Below, piece after piece: positions 10,772 through 22,049 of a stretch of 64,000 bases of DNA. Each line of letters begins with the position of its first letter. The first letter of the stretch is position 1. The stretch is from assembly GCF_963678635.1 (NCBI RefSeq), contig NC_087064.1, positions 53,216,684-53,280,683 on the forward strand, written 5' to 3'. This stretch comes from Symsagittifera roscoffensis. Lineage: Eukaryota > Xenacoelomorpha > Acoela > Convolutidae. The notes beneath the pieces are model-generated. The model searched no databases, was not told where the DNA came from, and saw only the letters and a program-made list of their open reading frames with translations. A program made the position numbers and the translations under genes.

Positions 10772-11356
10772 AAAAATGTAAAAGTCACGAAAAACGTGAT
10801 CGACTTCTAATTTCGATAATAGAATTTAAATCTCAAGTTCTCAGCGAAATAAAAATTTCTACCCATTGATTCAGTTTTCTCAAATTGAGTTTACTTGATT
10901 TTTTTGTTTAAAAAGTGTCAAAATTGTTCTAGAAATGCAAAGAGCTTTAAGGCCATCTATTTTTTGGAAATTTTAAAGAGGAATTTTTTTCAAAAAAAGT
11001 CAGTAAATTGCTTTATTGTGATTGTGATTGGTTGTACCTTTTCAGCTCATTTGAAATGCCAATATATTTGCTTTCTGAACTCACGGAAATTTGCTCACTC
11101 ATCGAAAGTTCAACTATACACATAAAGTCCAAATATATATATATTTCAATTTTAGTATCTGCTTCGTTTAACTTAGTAAATTTTAAAGAACTATGAAAAG
11201 CAAAATTTACAAATACATTGGAATACTTAGCGCGTCTAGATTACTAATATACTAATATGCGCGTAAAGTAACGCTGGCAGTTGTGCCTTTCGATTGTAGT
11301 TGAATCAAAAATGTTCTTTCTCTCCTTTCTGGGACTTGGGTGGAAGTTTGAAGCAT

Positions 11357-12699
11357 TCAAATGATGCTTTCGCTTTTGTTTGCCTTGTCTGTTTCATGAC
11401 TCATGCCTTTTAGTTTTGGCTCATGCAATGCCGTTTTCTGACGTTTAATTTTTGTGTTTTTGCCATCCTCGACTGAATCTAGTAAAGGTTTATTGTGCGT
11501 TTCTGGCAAAGTTAGCGCCAGTAGCCCAGCAATAAGCGCTACTGATCCAAAAATTACAAACGCAATTGGACCCCATATTTTTTCACTTAGCAAAACCGAA
11601 TAAGGAGACAGAATGGCTCCAAAACGAGCAGTGAATGAGCAAAATGTCATTCCCGTGACACGAACGCTCGTCGGCATGATCTCGACTGTGTAAAGATACA
11701 CAACTGCGAAACTAATCGTGATTCCAAATCTGCCTGCCAGAGCTAAAATTCGAGAGCCCAGATCGGTTTTGTAAGCCGAGGTAATTGCTATGGAAGAGCA
11801 GCATATACCTGTAAAGATTAGGGATCCAGTGAACACTTTTTTCCGCCCAAGTTTGTAAGACAGCAAAGAGGCAACAATCATCGCAGGGACTTCGAAGAAC
11901 CCCATCAGAGCAGTGTTGAGATAGAGGTCTCCAGGAATCATGGATCCTCCGAGAGATATACCGTAATAAACTGCACTTATAACCAACCAACAGAATGCCA
12001 GCGTGATCAGTTGGATTGCCAATGATCGATTTTTGAAAATCTGGACAATGGCAAAGCTTTTTGCCACCTTGAATTCTGACTTTACCTTTTTCTTCTTGCT
12101 TTCTTCGTTCAGTTCATCATGATTTTGATGGCACAAATTGTAGAGTTCATTTTCCAATATCGAATCGAAGCTGACCCCGTTCGATTCAGACATTCTGGAG
12201 GCGACTTGAACTGCTCGCTTAAAGTTTCCTTTAGCGATGAGCCAGCGGAGACTTTCCGGCACGAATACGATCAGCAACACTGTCGGAATCAAGAGTGCAA
12301 CTGCCACCGCAAGCTGTAAATACCTCCAATTTGGAATCGCAAAAGCCGATCCACTCAAAGCTACCATTCCAAGTCCGAAGGTTGCCTCGGATAGAAATGC
12401 GACCCAAGTGAAATAATTCGGTTTCATCATTTCACTCATCAGTGCGAAGGCGTAAATGTAAGCACAGGAAACGACCAGTCCTGTGAAGAAACGACCCACT
12501 AGGAATAACATAAGATTTGGAGTCAATCCGGACACAGCTGTAATGGCGTCTGAAGTATAACGAAGCTCGGCTTCCTGCCCAAAAATTCTCCTATATACCC
12601 CCCGAATACCATTGCAGTCGCTTTGCCGATAAACATCAAAGCGTTTCCAGTTTGACGGTAGTGGTCTCTGCCGCAAAATATCTGAAATTCCCCCGTCGC
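11357..12699 (-). pseudogene. Truncated, frameshifted SLC22 copy
   Basis: Same sequence as the intact SLC22 gene at 14624-16339 from about residue 125 to the stop. The first 124 codons are missing because the duplication breakpoint falls inside the gene at 12699/12700. A 10-bp deletion relative to the intact copy (between 12547 and 12548) shifts the frame just after the GDFLGRK region, and the Asp of that motif is changed to Glu. The remaining 400-odd codons, from LTPNLMLFLVGRF on, are open and nearly unchanged. No promoter-side sequence of the intact gene is present, so it is most simply a dead partial copy. Confidence 0.9.
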
Positions 12700-15600
12700 A
12701 GTCTTATTTTACATTTGCCTTTTTTTTACTCCAGTTGTAAGTTTGCAACTTGTCATTTACCAAGTTTGATTTTAAATTGTTTTTATATGGTTTTATTCGA
12801 TTAAACGGTTTCATCGTATATTTTGTGGCATATGAACTTTTTATCGTTGTTTCGAGGGCAATTTTCCTGTTTGACAAAATCAGGCATTATTTTTACTCTT
12901 GCGAGAGCAAGTGTCTTGAAAGCAGAACTTTTCCAGTAAACAACTTTTCTTCAACTGGCTTTTTTATTAAACCTTCGCAACCTCCAGGTTCCTTCCCGAT
13001 TGACCTGAGTTAACGCCGTCACCTTTGTACCTTACGGTCTGGAGTTGGACTCTCGGTCGGACCTTGTTTTTTTCAGTATATAAGCAATTGACAAAAAAAT
13101 CGGTAAAAAATGAATTGTTGGACTTCGGTAAAAAAAAATCGTTAAAAATTGAATCGTTGAACCGTTATTTTGCTTTAATTTTGTCGGCTCAGTTCCCACG
13201 TCACAAATCGTTTGTCCTGTAAGCAACTTTCAATGCAAGTGCAAGTTTGTTGTTCTTTGTAGGTCCAGGGTGGCGGACTTGTAACTTTTTAAATTTTTTG
13301 AATCAAATTGTTTTTCGACTCAACGGGTGTCTGATCAAAGATTGTCGCCTTAATTGCCAAATCATTGATTTTTTTCTGGTGCTGTAGGCAACTTTCTTTG
13401 TAGTTGAAATTTTAATTGTTGTTCAAATTGTGTCAGCTCAAAGATTGTCGGCCTTATTTCCTCTTAGTAGGTTCTGTGCCGTTGCTAATTTAATTATCAA
13501 GTTTGTGGCTTGTTAGCATAGAATAAACTTCTATCGAGAAATTCGAAAATTCAATTTTTGTTAGAATTAGTTTTTTTTCAACTTTTTATATTTCTTAGTT
13601 TTTTTAGTGTTTTTTAGCAAGTGGTGCAAAGCTCTGCTTTGCCTCTGTTCAATAATTAAATCTGGTTTGTAATATTGAGAATAACTTTTTGAGCTATCAT
13701 ATTAGTGTCGAATAATTAACATGTTGAAGTTACTGTATGCGCAACTGCAGCACGAACTAATGGAGCTGATTCGTCTATTTTTCTTAAAAGTTGAAATGGT
13801 CGCTTCTCTTATTAAGGGTCGATGAACGTAGCTGAGACTCTCACATAGGCCGCGATGATTTCATTCTTTGTTTTTTTTTTTAGCAAAAGTCTTTAAAAGC
13901 TCCCTCCATTCATTTTGTTAAACAGAAAGCAATTATCACTATCCAACAGTTCATTCTTTGTTTTTTTAGCAAAAATCTTTAATAGCTCCCTCCATTCATT
14001 TTGTTAAACAGAAAGCAAACATCACTATCCAACAGCAAAAAATGTAAAAGTCACGAAAAACGTGATCGACTTCTAATTTCGATAATAGAATTTAAATCTC
14101 AAGTTCTCAGCGAAATAAAAATTTCTACCCATTGATTCAGTTTTCTCAAATTGAGTTTACTTGATTTTTTTTAAAAAAAAAGTGTCAAAATTGTTCTAGA
14201 AATGCAAAGAGCTTTAAGGCCATCTATTTTTTGGAAATTTTAAAGAGGAATTTTTTCCAAAAAAAGTCAGTATATTGCTTTATTGTGATTGTGATTGGTT
14301 GTACCTTTTCAGCTCATTTGAAATGCCAATATATTTGCTTTCTGAACTCACGGAAATTTGCTCACTTATCGAAAGTTCAACTATACACATAAAGTCCAAA
14401 TATATATATATTTCAATTTTAGTATCTGCTTCATTTAACTTAGTAAATTTTAAAGAACTATGAAAAGCAAAATTTACAAATACATTGGAATACTTAGCGC
14501 GTCTAGATTACTAATATACTAATATGCGCGTAAAGTAACGCTGGCAGTTGTGCCTTTCGATTGTAGTTGAATCAAAAATGTTCTTTCTCTCCTTTCTGGG
14601 ACTTGGGTGGAAGTTTGAAGCATTCAAATGATGCTTTCGCTTTTGTTTGCCTTGTCTGTTTCATGACTCATGCCTTTTAGTTTTGGCTCATGCAATGCCG
14701 TTTTCTGACGTTTAATTTTTGTGTTTTTGCCATCCTCGACTGAATCTAGTAAAGGTTTATTGTGCGTTTCTGGCAAAGTTAGCGCCAGTAGCCCAGCAAT
14801 AAGCGCTACTGATCCAAAAATTACAAACGCAATTGGACCCCATATTTTTTCACTTAGCAAAACCGAATAAGGAGACAGAATGGCTCCAAAACGAGCAGTG
14901 AATGAGCAAAATGTCATTCCCGTGACACGAACGCTCGTCGGCATGATCTCGACTGTGTAAAGATACACAACTGCGAAACTAATCGTGATTCCAAATCTGC
15001 CTGCCAGAGCTAAAATTCGAGAGCCCAGATCGGTTTTGTAAGCCGAGGTAATTGCTATGGAAGAGCAGCATATACCTGTAAAGATTAGGGATCCAGTGAA
15101 CACTTTTTTCCGCCCAAGTTTGTAAGACAGCAAAGAGGCAACAATCATCGCAGGGACTTCGAAGAACCCCATCAGAGCAGTGTTGAGATAGAGGTCGCCA
15201 GGAATCATGGATCCTCCGAGAGATATACCGTAATAAACTGCACTTATAACCAACCAACAGAATGCCAGCGTGATCAGTTGGATTGCCAATGATCGATTTT
15301 TGAAAATCTGGACAATGGCAAAGCTTTTTGCCACCTTGAATTCTGACTTTACCTTTTTCTTCTTGCTTTCTTCGTTCAGTTCATCATGATTTTGATGGCA
15401 CAAATTGTAGAGTTCATTTTCCAATATCGAATCGAAGCTGACCCCGTTCGATTCAGACATTCTGGAGGCGACTTGAACTGCTCGCTTAAAGTTTCCTTTA
15501 GCGATGAGCCAGCGGAGACTTTCCGGCACGAATACGATCAGCAACACTGTCGGAATCAAGAGTGCAACTGCCACCGCAAGCTGTAAATACCTCCAATTTG

Positions 15601-15966
15601 GAATCGCAAAAGCCGACCCACTCAAAGCTACCATTCCAAGTCCGAAGGTTGCCTCGGATAGAAATGCGACCCAAGTGAAATAATTCGGTTTCATCATTTC
15701 ACTCATCAGTGCGAAGGCGTAAATGTAAGCACAGGAAACGACCAGTCCTGTGAAGAAACGACCCACTAGGAATAACATAAGATTTGGAGTCAATCCGGAC
15801 AAAGCTGTAATGGCAACTGTTAGCGTCTGAAATATAACGAAGCTCGGCTTCCTGCCCAAAAAGTCTCCTATATACCCCCCGAATACCATTGCAGTCGCTT
15901 TGCCGATAAACATCAAAGCGTTTCCAGTTTGACGGTAGTGGTCTCTGCCGCAGAATATCTGAAATT
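12700..15966. repeat. Tandem duplication, unit 2
   Basis: Second copy of the 3.27-kb unit. At its right end the SLC22 gene continues into unique sequence (15967-16339), which marks this as the ancestral right boundary. The junction at 12699/12700 joins SLC22 coding sequence (CCCCGTCGCAGT) to intergenic GTCTTATTTTACATT, sharing only about 2 bp. Confidence 0.9.
13860..14036 (+). repeat. 88-90-bp direct repeat, second locus
   Basis: Copy of the direct-repeat pair at 10596-10771, duplicated with the whole 3.27-kb unit. The difference in unit length comes from the length of a T run. Confidence 0.75.
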
Positions 15967-16339
15967 CCCCCGTCGCAGTTTGCTCACGCTCGTAATTGTG
16001 GAACACTTCGAAATCTTCGCACACAATAATAGGTGGTTTTGTTTCGTTATCTTCGTCTTTTTCCATCGCTTTTGGTTTAAAATCTGGATCGTACATTAAA
16101 CAAGAGTCCAGATCTGACTCAGCGGATAATTGTCTTCCGAGATCCGAACTGTTTGTGTTTTCTCTCAGCCCCGTTTCAGATGTTCCAGATTTGCATTGGT
16201 AATCCACTGGTTGCAGAGAAAAAATTGAGGTAAGATAGCTACAAGGAATAGAAAATATAATCAGTTGAAAAATGAGTAATCTTGTTGTTTGGAACTTTCC
16301 AAAGCCACCCATTTTCAAAAGAAAAGCTTCGAAGCTCAT
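14624..16339 (-). CDS. SLC22-family organic ion transporter, intact and intronless
   Basis: 571 codons in one frame, the usual length of SLC22 (organic cation/anion/carnitine transporter) proteins. These are 12-helix major-facilitator carriers of the plasma membrane. Seen: TM1 at about 20-42; the long extracellular loop 43-135 with several Cys and N-x-S/T sites; the MFS motif GDFLGRK (158-164); PESLRWLIAKG (272-282), typical of SLC22; the cytosolic loop 283-345; the second-half MFS motif LGRKK (408-412); EIMPTSVR (464-471); and PETHNKPLLD (523-532) before a basic tail. The start at 16339 gives MSFEAFLLKMGGFGKFQ, matching the family's conserved N-terminus F-x-x-x-L-x-x-x-G-x-F-G-x-F/Y-Q. The lack of introns suggests a retrocopy or complete intron loss. 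The substrate cannot be told from sequence. Confidence 0.93.
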   Translation of the reverse strand: MSFEAFLLKMGGFGKFQTTRLLIFQLIIFSIPCSYLTSIFSLQPVDYQCKSGTSETGLRENTNSSDLGRQLSAESDLDSCLMYDPDFKPKAMEKDEDNETKPPIIVCEDFEVFHNYEREQTATGEFQIFCGRDHYRQTGNALMFIGKATAMVFGGYIGDFLGRKPSFVIFQTLTVAITALSGLTPNLMLFLVGRFFTGLVVSCAYIYAFALMSEMMKPNYFTWVAFLSEATFGLGMVALSGSAFAIPNWRYLQLAVAVALLIPTVLLIVFVPESLRWLIAKGNFKRAVQVASRMSESNGVSFDSILENELYNLCHQNHDELNEESKKKKVKSEFKVAKSFAIVQIFKNRSLAIQLITLAFCWLVISAVYYGISLGGSMIPGDLYLNTALMGFFEVPAMIVASLLSYKLGRKKVFTGSLIFTGICCSSIAITSAYKTDLGSRILALAGRFGITISFAVVYLYTVEIMPTSVRVTGMTFCSFTARFGAILSPYSVLLSEKIWGPIAFVIFGSVALIAGLLALTLPETHNKPLLDSVEDGKNTKIKRQKTALHEPKLKGMSHETDKANKSESII

Positions 16340-16900
16340 GACTTAAAGTCTTCGTTTGAATTTTCAGTCTTAATTATATAGTTTTTAGATCAGTCGAATA
16401 CAAGAGAATACCAGATAATACTCGTGGTTTTAATAATCGAAGCAGTTTCAACTTGTCAGCTTCATTTTAAAACGCAAAAGTTTTACGATGAGCAAATTAA
16501 GTTCAGCTCAAACTACACGAAGAAAATAGTAAGATTGAGCGGAGCGTAAAAATTATTTCTTACGATCGACCAAATTAAGTTGTACTACAACTACACCAAG
16601 CATTTAGCTAGATTGAGCGTGAAATCTTGTCGTCAGAAAAACGAAACTGCCAAAACTGAAGGCCGTAAATGCTGGAAACAGATGTACAGAACTTATTTAT
16701 ACTTAATGCCAAGTTGTTGGCAGCATCGGTGACTTGATCGGTCAAAAACTATAACATTTTAGGTTAATTAGATTTGAGGAAACCGTGTTTGCGTGTAACA
16801 TCAGTAAAAAAATTAAATTCGACCTCAAAATGAGCTGTTTTAAGTTGATTAACTCTTCTCAGATTCGTTGACCGAAAATGTAATGCCAACAAATTGGCAA
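16340..16900. promoter_or_regulatory. SLC22 upstream flank, no clear elements
   Basis: This is 5' of the minus-strand SLC22 gene, so it should contain its promoter. I see AT-rich DNA (for example TTAATTATATAG near 16370) but no element I would defend. Two loosely similar stretches (16480-16545 and 16560-16620, sharing TACAC-AAG and AGATTGAGCG) suggest a small diverged direct repeat. Confidence 0.35.
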
Positions 16901-16911
16901 TATACAGAGAG

Positions 16912-17491
16912 TTGCAAAAAGTTCGAACAGACAGAATTAATTAAAAAGAGCAACTGTCTAGATATCAACGGAAATTAAAAATTGAATTATACATAACGTC
17001 GAAAGTTTATAAAGCAGAGTTACATGATCTACTTAACAATCCCCCTTTCAAGGAATGGGGGAGGAGATCATTAAAAAGATAACTTGCTGCGAATTTTCGA
17101 CCAATCAGAATGCAGCAAAGTTCGAATTTACATACAATGCTCTAGAGCGAATTTACTGTTTTTATTTACAGGGGCGAAGATTCTTTAGTAGATACATTGG
17201 GGGGGGGGGGGGGGGGATTGTTAAGTAGATCCGAGATTCGCTCAAAACTTATAACCACGGCGGGCAATTGAATCCAATCGTCGAAACGTTTTATAGTAAA
17301 ATCTGGATGTTCATCGCAGTATTTAAAAACTAGGTTTAGCATAATCATCAGATAATCGACAATCTCGCAGTTTGAATTTCGTCTGACAAAAAATTCAAGG
17401 TTGTTCGGCTTCAGATTTTGCATGCAAAAAAGCGTCGAAAAGCACTGATTGCTCATTTTAATTAATTCTGTCTGTCCGAACTTTTCGCTAA
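16912..17491. mobile_element. MITE with about 42-bp inverted ends (T1), carrying a nested element
   Basis: The left end at 16912-16954 (TTGCAAAAAGTTCGAACAGA onward to AAAAAGAGCAA) is the reverse complement, with a few mismatches, of 17449-17491. The flanks read ATACAGAGAG on the left and AATTATAGAGAG on the right. It has no coding capacity and belongs to the same family as T2 and T3. A second inverted-repeat element occupies 17026-17231. Confidence 0.7.
17026..17231. mobile_element. Short inverted-repeat element with G tract
   Basis: Begins GATCTACTTAACAATCCCCC and ends with its inverse GGGGGATTGTTAAGTAGATC. Inside it has a run of 18 G (17199-17216). A second copy at 34713-34906 has only 6 G at the same place. 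Non-coding; a MITE or foldback nested inside T1. Confidence 0.7.
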
Positions 17492-17504
17492 TAATTATAG
17501 AGAG

Positions 17505-17702
17505 TTGCAAAAAGTTGAACTGACAAAATTAATTTAAGATAGGAACTGACCTTTTTCAGATCTTTTTTTGCATGCAAAAGTTAATTTTTCACGCAGAAAG
17601 GATGTCTCAAGGTCACCTTAAATTTCAAAATTGCATTCAAAATTGCTCAAAGTTAGTAGATTGCTCTTTTCAATTATTTTTGTCTGTTCCAACTTTTTGC
17701 TA
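17505..17702. mobile_element. MITE T2 of the TTGCAAAAAGTT family
   Basis: The left end TTGCAAAAAGTTGAACTGAC and the right end TTGTCTGTTCCAACTTTTTGC are inverted. It shares its flank CTACTAATTATAGAGAG with the next element. Copies occur at about 24600-24800, 27940-28130, 29210-29400 and 35170-35390. Confidence 0.65.
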
Positions 17703-17716
17703 CTAATTATAGAGAG

Positions 17717-17912
17717 TTGCAAAAAGTTCGGACAGACAGAAATAATTAAAAAGAGCAATATGCCAATTTTTAGCAATTTTTGCTTGCAAATTTAAAAATT
17801 CAGATGACATTGAGACATACTTTCTGTCCAAAAAATTCGCTTTTGCATGCAAAAATTGTCTGAAAAAGGTCATTTGCTCCTTTCAATTATTTTGTCTGTC
17901 CGAATTTTTTGC
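17717..17912. mobile_element. MITE T3 of the TTGCAAAAAGTT family
   Basis: Third element in a row, with the left end TTGCAAAAAGTTCGGACAGA and the right end TGTCTGTCCGAATTTTTTGC, each about 40 bp. It is separated from T2 only by CTACTAATTATAGAGAG. A related copy lies at 35390-35575. Confidence 0.65.
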
Positions 17913-18739
17913 TACTAATTATATAAGTATAAAAGGAGCCATTTAGCTGTTGCATACAACAAGAATTCTGTCACCAAGACTAAGTTTACAAGTGGCATGA
18001 AACTTAATCTTGCAGGCGAAACTTATGAAAACAATCACATTGCTCCCATAATTTGAATAAATTTATCGAAAGTTATAAGTTTTTGAAATAACTGAGGCCT
18101 TCAAGCTTCAACTAAATTAAAGTAGCTAGTTGAAGCTTCGCGTTTGCCTTTTTGTCGGCTTTTTATGTATTTTCCCTGAAAACTGCTTGGCAGATATTTG
18201 TAAAATGAAACATTTTTTCAATTGTCTCAAACTTTTTTTCAATTGTCGTCTTTGAGATTCTACATTTGACTACTCTGTTCACCTTGTCTAATTGCAATCA
18301 AATTTAACTGTGCGTCAAAATCTGATACAAATATTAAATTTTATTCGGCGTTACTCTAGCATATCTTTTTTTGTGTTCACCAACCACTCTTCACATTCAT
18401 TGAAATTTATTTAAATACGAGACGCCTAGAGCCTAATTTTTTTCTTGGACGCAATGTTCAAACTAACACCATGTTTTACTTTTGCCGAGCGCAATGTCAA
18501 AGTTTTTTACATTCAAGTTTTAAGAAAACCGAGAAATTTTCAGATCTCTTAGGTATTCTTAACTCCGGAATATTCTTGAATCCTGTTAGAAACAAGGTTT
18601 TCTGTACACAAGGTAAAATTGATTCCACTTCAAGGCTAAACAGTACATGTGAATTCTTTGTCCCAATTTTACCTGCACAGATTAATTTCAATCGGAAATG
18701 ATCTTACTAAAAGCAGCAACCTCCTTGCTTCGAAAATGA

Positions 18740-19560
18740 TTTTTTTTCGAACCGATTCGTTCTATAAAGTAAGTTGAAATATACTAAGTTTTCTTTTATG
18801 GGATAGGTTGCTTGGGAGAAAAACTTCAGTTCTTTGCAAGTCGGTTCTAGCTATGAAAACAAGTTGAAATATTTCAAAGTTTTATTGTTCACTAGCCTGT
18901 TCAAAAAAAGTAAAATTTTTGCATCTCGATTCAAGTTATGACTCGATTCAACAACTCGAACAGTTCTAATGTTTTATTGCTCAATAGTTTACCTGAAAAG
19001 TTACCTTTCTTGAACCGATTTGTTTTATAAAATGTTTGATAAGTTTCATTGCTTGAAAGCTTTCTGAGAAACACTAGCTTTGTGAATCGGTTCAACGTAT
19101 GAATTAACATGAACATTTTATTTAAATGCCATAGTTCGAATGGCTTGCTGAGTAAGTTTTCATAGATTTTGAGAAGCGATTCACGCATTGAATTAGCCTT
19201 TAAAATTCAAGAATCCGCTCGACTATCTATTTTGCCAATCAAATGACGCTAAGTTTCAAGGCTTAAATGGCTTGCTACGAAGTTTTGAGCTTTTTGCGAA
19301 TCGATTTACGGTATGACAAAGCTATAAGGATTTCAAAGTTTCATCACTTGAAATGGCTTGCTTGAAAAACACTTTTTTGTTTGGAAAACCTACTTTTTAC
19401 TAAGCGATTTAAAGCATGAAAAGTTTTTTGAATCGGTTCAAATTGCAATGTTTTGACAGATTTCAAAGTTACATGGACTGAAAAAGTAGCTGGCGGCGAA
19501 AAACTTAAATTTTTGCAAACCGATTCACACTATAGAAAATAGTAGTTTTTTGCGAGATGA
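18740..19560. repeat. Degenerate tandem repeat, about 85-bp period
   Basis: Variants of one sentence recur: GAATCGATTCA-CGTATGAA, then TTTCAAAGTTTCAT, then CTTGAAATGGCTTGCTTGAAAAA, then TTTTTGC. The GAACCGATTC/AATCGGTTC-like marks lie near 18748, 18838, 18922, 19012, 19083, 19171, 19297 and 19517, mostly 70-90 bp apart. The units are too diverged to be recent. The same block is present in modules II and III. Confidence 0.65.
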
Positions 19561-21200
19561 TAGATTTATGGAGACTGGCTTGCTAGTTTTTGCTTAAAAC
19601 GTTAACCACGTTAATCAAGATGGCTAGAAAGAAATATTTTTGGTGCGATCACGTTTAAAATTAATGGAGTATGTATTTCAATATCGCTTTAGCAAAAACT
19701 TTGCATTGACCTGTCGAAATTTATATAAATGAAAGCGCAATTGATCCTTAAAATTCAGTTGCATCGAAATTTGTACTTGAAACATTTGGTGTGAGAATTA
19801 ATTGTAGAAAATTTATCGGCTCAAAGTGTTAGTGGTTAGTTGGCTCAAGTCTTCTCCTTTCAGTCAAAAAGGTCAGTGATTTGAGGTCCAACATGATCTG
19901 TACTAGTTGCTTAAGCGTTAGGCAACATTACCCAGTTGCGGAGTATTCAGATGGTAAGACACGCCTTATGAGTCAATGGCTTGCATGCCATATAAGGAAT
20001 CATAAACTATCCGAAATTCCGGAAGATTCTGCCATATAGCTGGACCGTTGCAGGTGTCCTGTATATGTCATCAAATAAACCACCGGAACTTACATAGTCA
20101 GATGTCTCTGCGTGGCACTGCTCAAACTGGCATATAAAAATTTTACATTTCTTGGAGATCAATAGTGTTGTCTTACTTGTAGAATTTTGAGAATTTAATT
20201 TAGTTGAGAATTTAATATTGAGAGTTCCAGTTTAATACCGTATAGGCTGTCTTTGTTCTTGCGTGACTTTTACCTTCGTTTTGTTGAAATCCCGCTGACG
20301 TGAAATGGGTGAGTTAAGACCTCAAAAAATCTCTAGAGTCCCGAAGCTCTGTGTACCCAACTAATTATCATGCTTAGTGGACCATCACACCTTGAGTTAT
20401 TTTAAATTGGATCCCAATTTGGGAAGCATCTTAAATATTAATAATGAACTACCTATGGACTGTCCTTAAGCAATGAAAAATAAGGCTGTTACTGAGAACG
20501 CATTGTTAGCAATTAGCAATGAACAAAACTTTCTTAGCAATTAGTATCTTCATCTCGATATGTTGAGTTTGATGTTTAATGTTACTGGTAGTCTATTATA
20601 TAGTGAAATTTTTTGTGTTAATATTCGTTATTTTAAGCAGAATTTCAATTTTCTTTGATGAATTACATTCACCCCACCTATGTCCCTCAAAAAGCTTCAG
20701 GAGAAATATTGAATTCTTTTTGATCATTTTTTGTTATGGTTTGATCAAAATATAGCATTGGGTTAGTTTGCTTATTATCGTGTTTCGAATATAGACTAGA
20801 AGCAAACAGGCAAAAAATATATAATTTGAGCAAAACACTCAATCTTTTCCTTTTCATATTTTGGTTAGATGAGTTTCTGAACTTAGTTTAATTTCAAAAA
20901 GAAGTTTTTCTATTAGTATATTTGCCGAGCTCGTTTCCATTATCTACTCCAGCACTTTACTGTCAATTATATTGGACAGCATTTTCGAAGCGTGTTTTAA
21001 TTAAAAGTCTGCTTTTATTTCCACCAATTTAGCTGATTTCATCCTTAAATTTTACTGGACTGCCATCCTCGTTTCTAAACGTATAATTTAGTACAATTTT
21101 TGATTATGGCCTGAAAATAAAATTATTATTATAAAATTATTATAAAATACTGGTTGTTCGTTTGTTTTCGGGTATCAAAATTGATTTGTTGATTTTAAAT

Positions 21201-21258
21201 ATGAGTCAGATTTTGTCACCAGCAGAAGGTCACCAAGGGGTCAAATGCGAAAATGAAG
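21201..21258 (+). pseudogene. Duplicated SLC6 exon 1 (module I)
   Basis: ATG, 19 codons beginning [19 protein letters not shown], then a phase-1 donor G|GTACAT. It differs from the exon 1 at 38884 by one residue (Leu for Ser at position 5). The frame and donor are intact, so it could still be used as an alternative first exon. It is called a pseudogene only because no transmembrane exon follows within the module. Confidence 0.7.
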
Positions 21259-21535
21259 GTACATTTTGTCCATCACTACGTTGAGAAAATTATCCTTTTA
21301 ATAAATCCCGGGAAATGGGCATTTTTTGTTCATTTGAGGTCTTTTCTGTCCTAATCTCCATCTAATAGCTGTTAAAATTATGACCGTTTATTATTTTACA
21401 ATTCTGGAAAAAAGTTTCAGCTCTTCGCCTCGCAATTACTATCCAAATTGTCGCAACTCTACCAGATTTGTTTCAATTTATGTTGGAACCTATTTTTTTT
21501 CTGAATTTTTTTCATCAAAAAGTGCTCTATTTCAG

Positions 21536-21783
21536 AGACAGCTGCCGAGAAGGAAGTTCCTCCTCAAAATTGCTGTTTTGCAGGGTCCGCCCACCATCCC
21601 CACTCCCCCTCTGCCACACCCTTGCCCTCCTCTCCAGAGACAGCGACAACAGACTCTGCCATTCATCAGCCGGAAGAGCAACAACAAAAGGAGCAGCAGG
21701 AACATCAGATGCAGTTGCAGCCGGGAGGGGGAGGAGTAGTGGTGGACGGAGTGGGCAATCGCAGACACAAATGGCCCAGCCAG
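21536..21783 (+). pseudogene. Duplicated SLC6 exon 2 (module I)
   Basis: 248 nt, the same length and phase as the functional-looking exon at 39223-39470. The acceptor CTATTTCAG and donor CAG|GTGAGC are both intact. It encodes the cytosolic tail rich in Pro/Ser/Thr, then Gln/Glu ([18 protein letters not shown]), then a Gly4-Val3 stretch, ending in HKWPSQ. The next exon it could join is at 39778. Read-through past the donor meets a stop after about 30 more codons. Confidence 0.75.
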
Positions 21784-22049
21784 GTGAGCAGAAAAGAAAA
21801 CAAACGGAAAAGAAAGCAAAACACAAAAGAAAACTTCCTTCATGCAAAGTTGCTATTTTATAGGACACATACATCAGCTAAGAGAGTCTAGACAGGTAGA
21901 GCTAGAGAACTGACTGACAAAAGATTGCTTTGGCTGATCGCCAGACGCCAAATTTGGCCTGTTTGAAAACCTGAATGTAACCTCGAAAAATGCGTTGAAA
22001 ATTCATGTGAAGAAATATGCATAACTGCTCTAATATTACTGTGTCATCT

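Larger units (their letters stand above)
9436..12699. repeat. Tandem duplication, unit 1 (about 3.27 kb)
   Basis: Matches 12700-15966 nearly base for base, with scattered single-base and small indel differences. It contains 5'-to-3' on the + strand a T-rich spacer, a pair of 88-bp direct repeats, and the 3' part of a minus-strand SLC22 gene. It starts with GTCTTATTTTACATTTGC and ends inside the SLC22 coding sequence. Confidence 0.9.

Noticed and set aside
18471-18701. 76-79-codon ORF (YFCRAQCQSF...) recurring at 23258, 26591 and 36147, also open on the opposite strand
   Set aside because: It sits in duplicated non-coding flank. Most differences between copies change residues, and the module III copy is shifted near its start. 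There is no sign of selection for either frame.
21527-21891. Several long overlapping ORFs on both strands over SLC6 exon 2
   Set aside because: Shadows of the repetitive exon 2 sequence. Only the frame that joins exon 1 and exon 3 in phase makes an SLC6 N-terminus.
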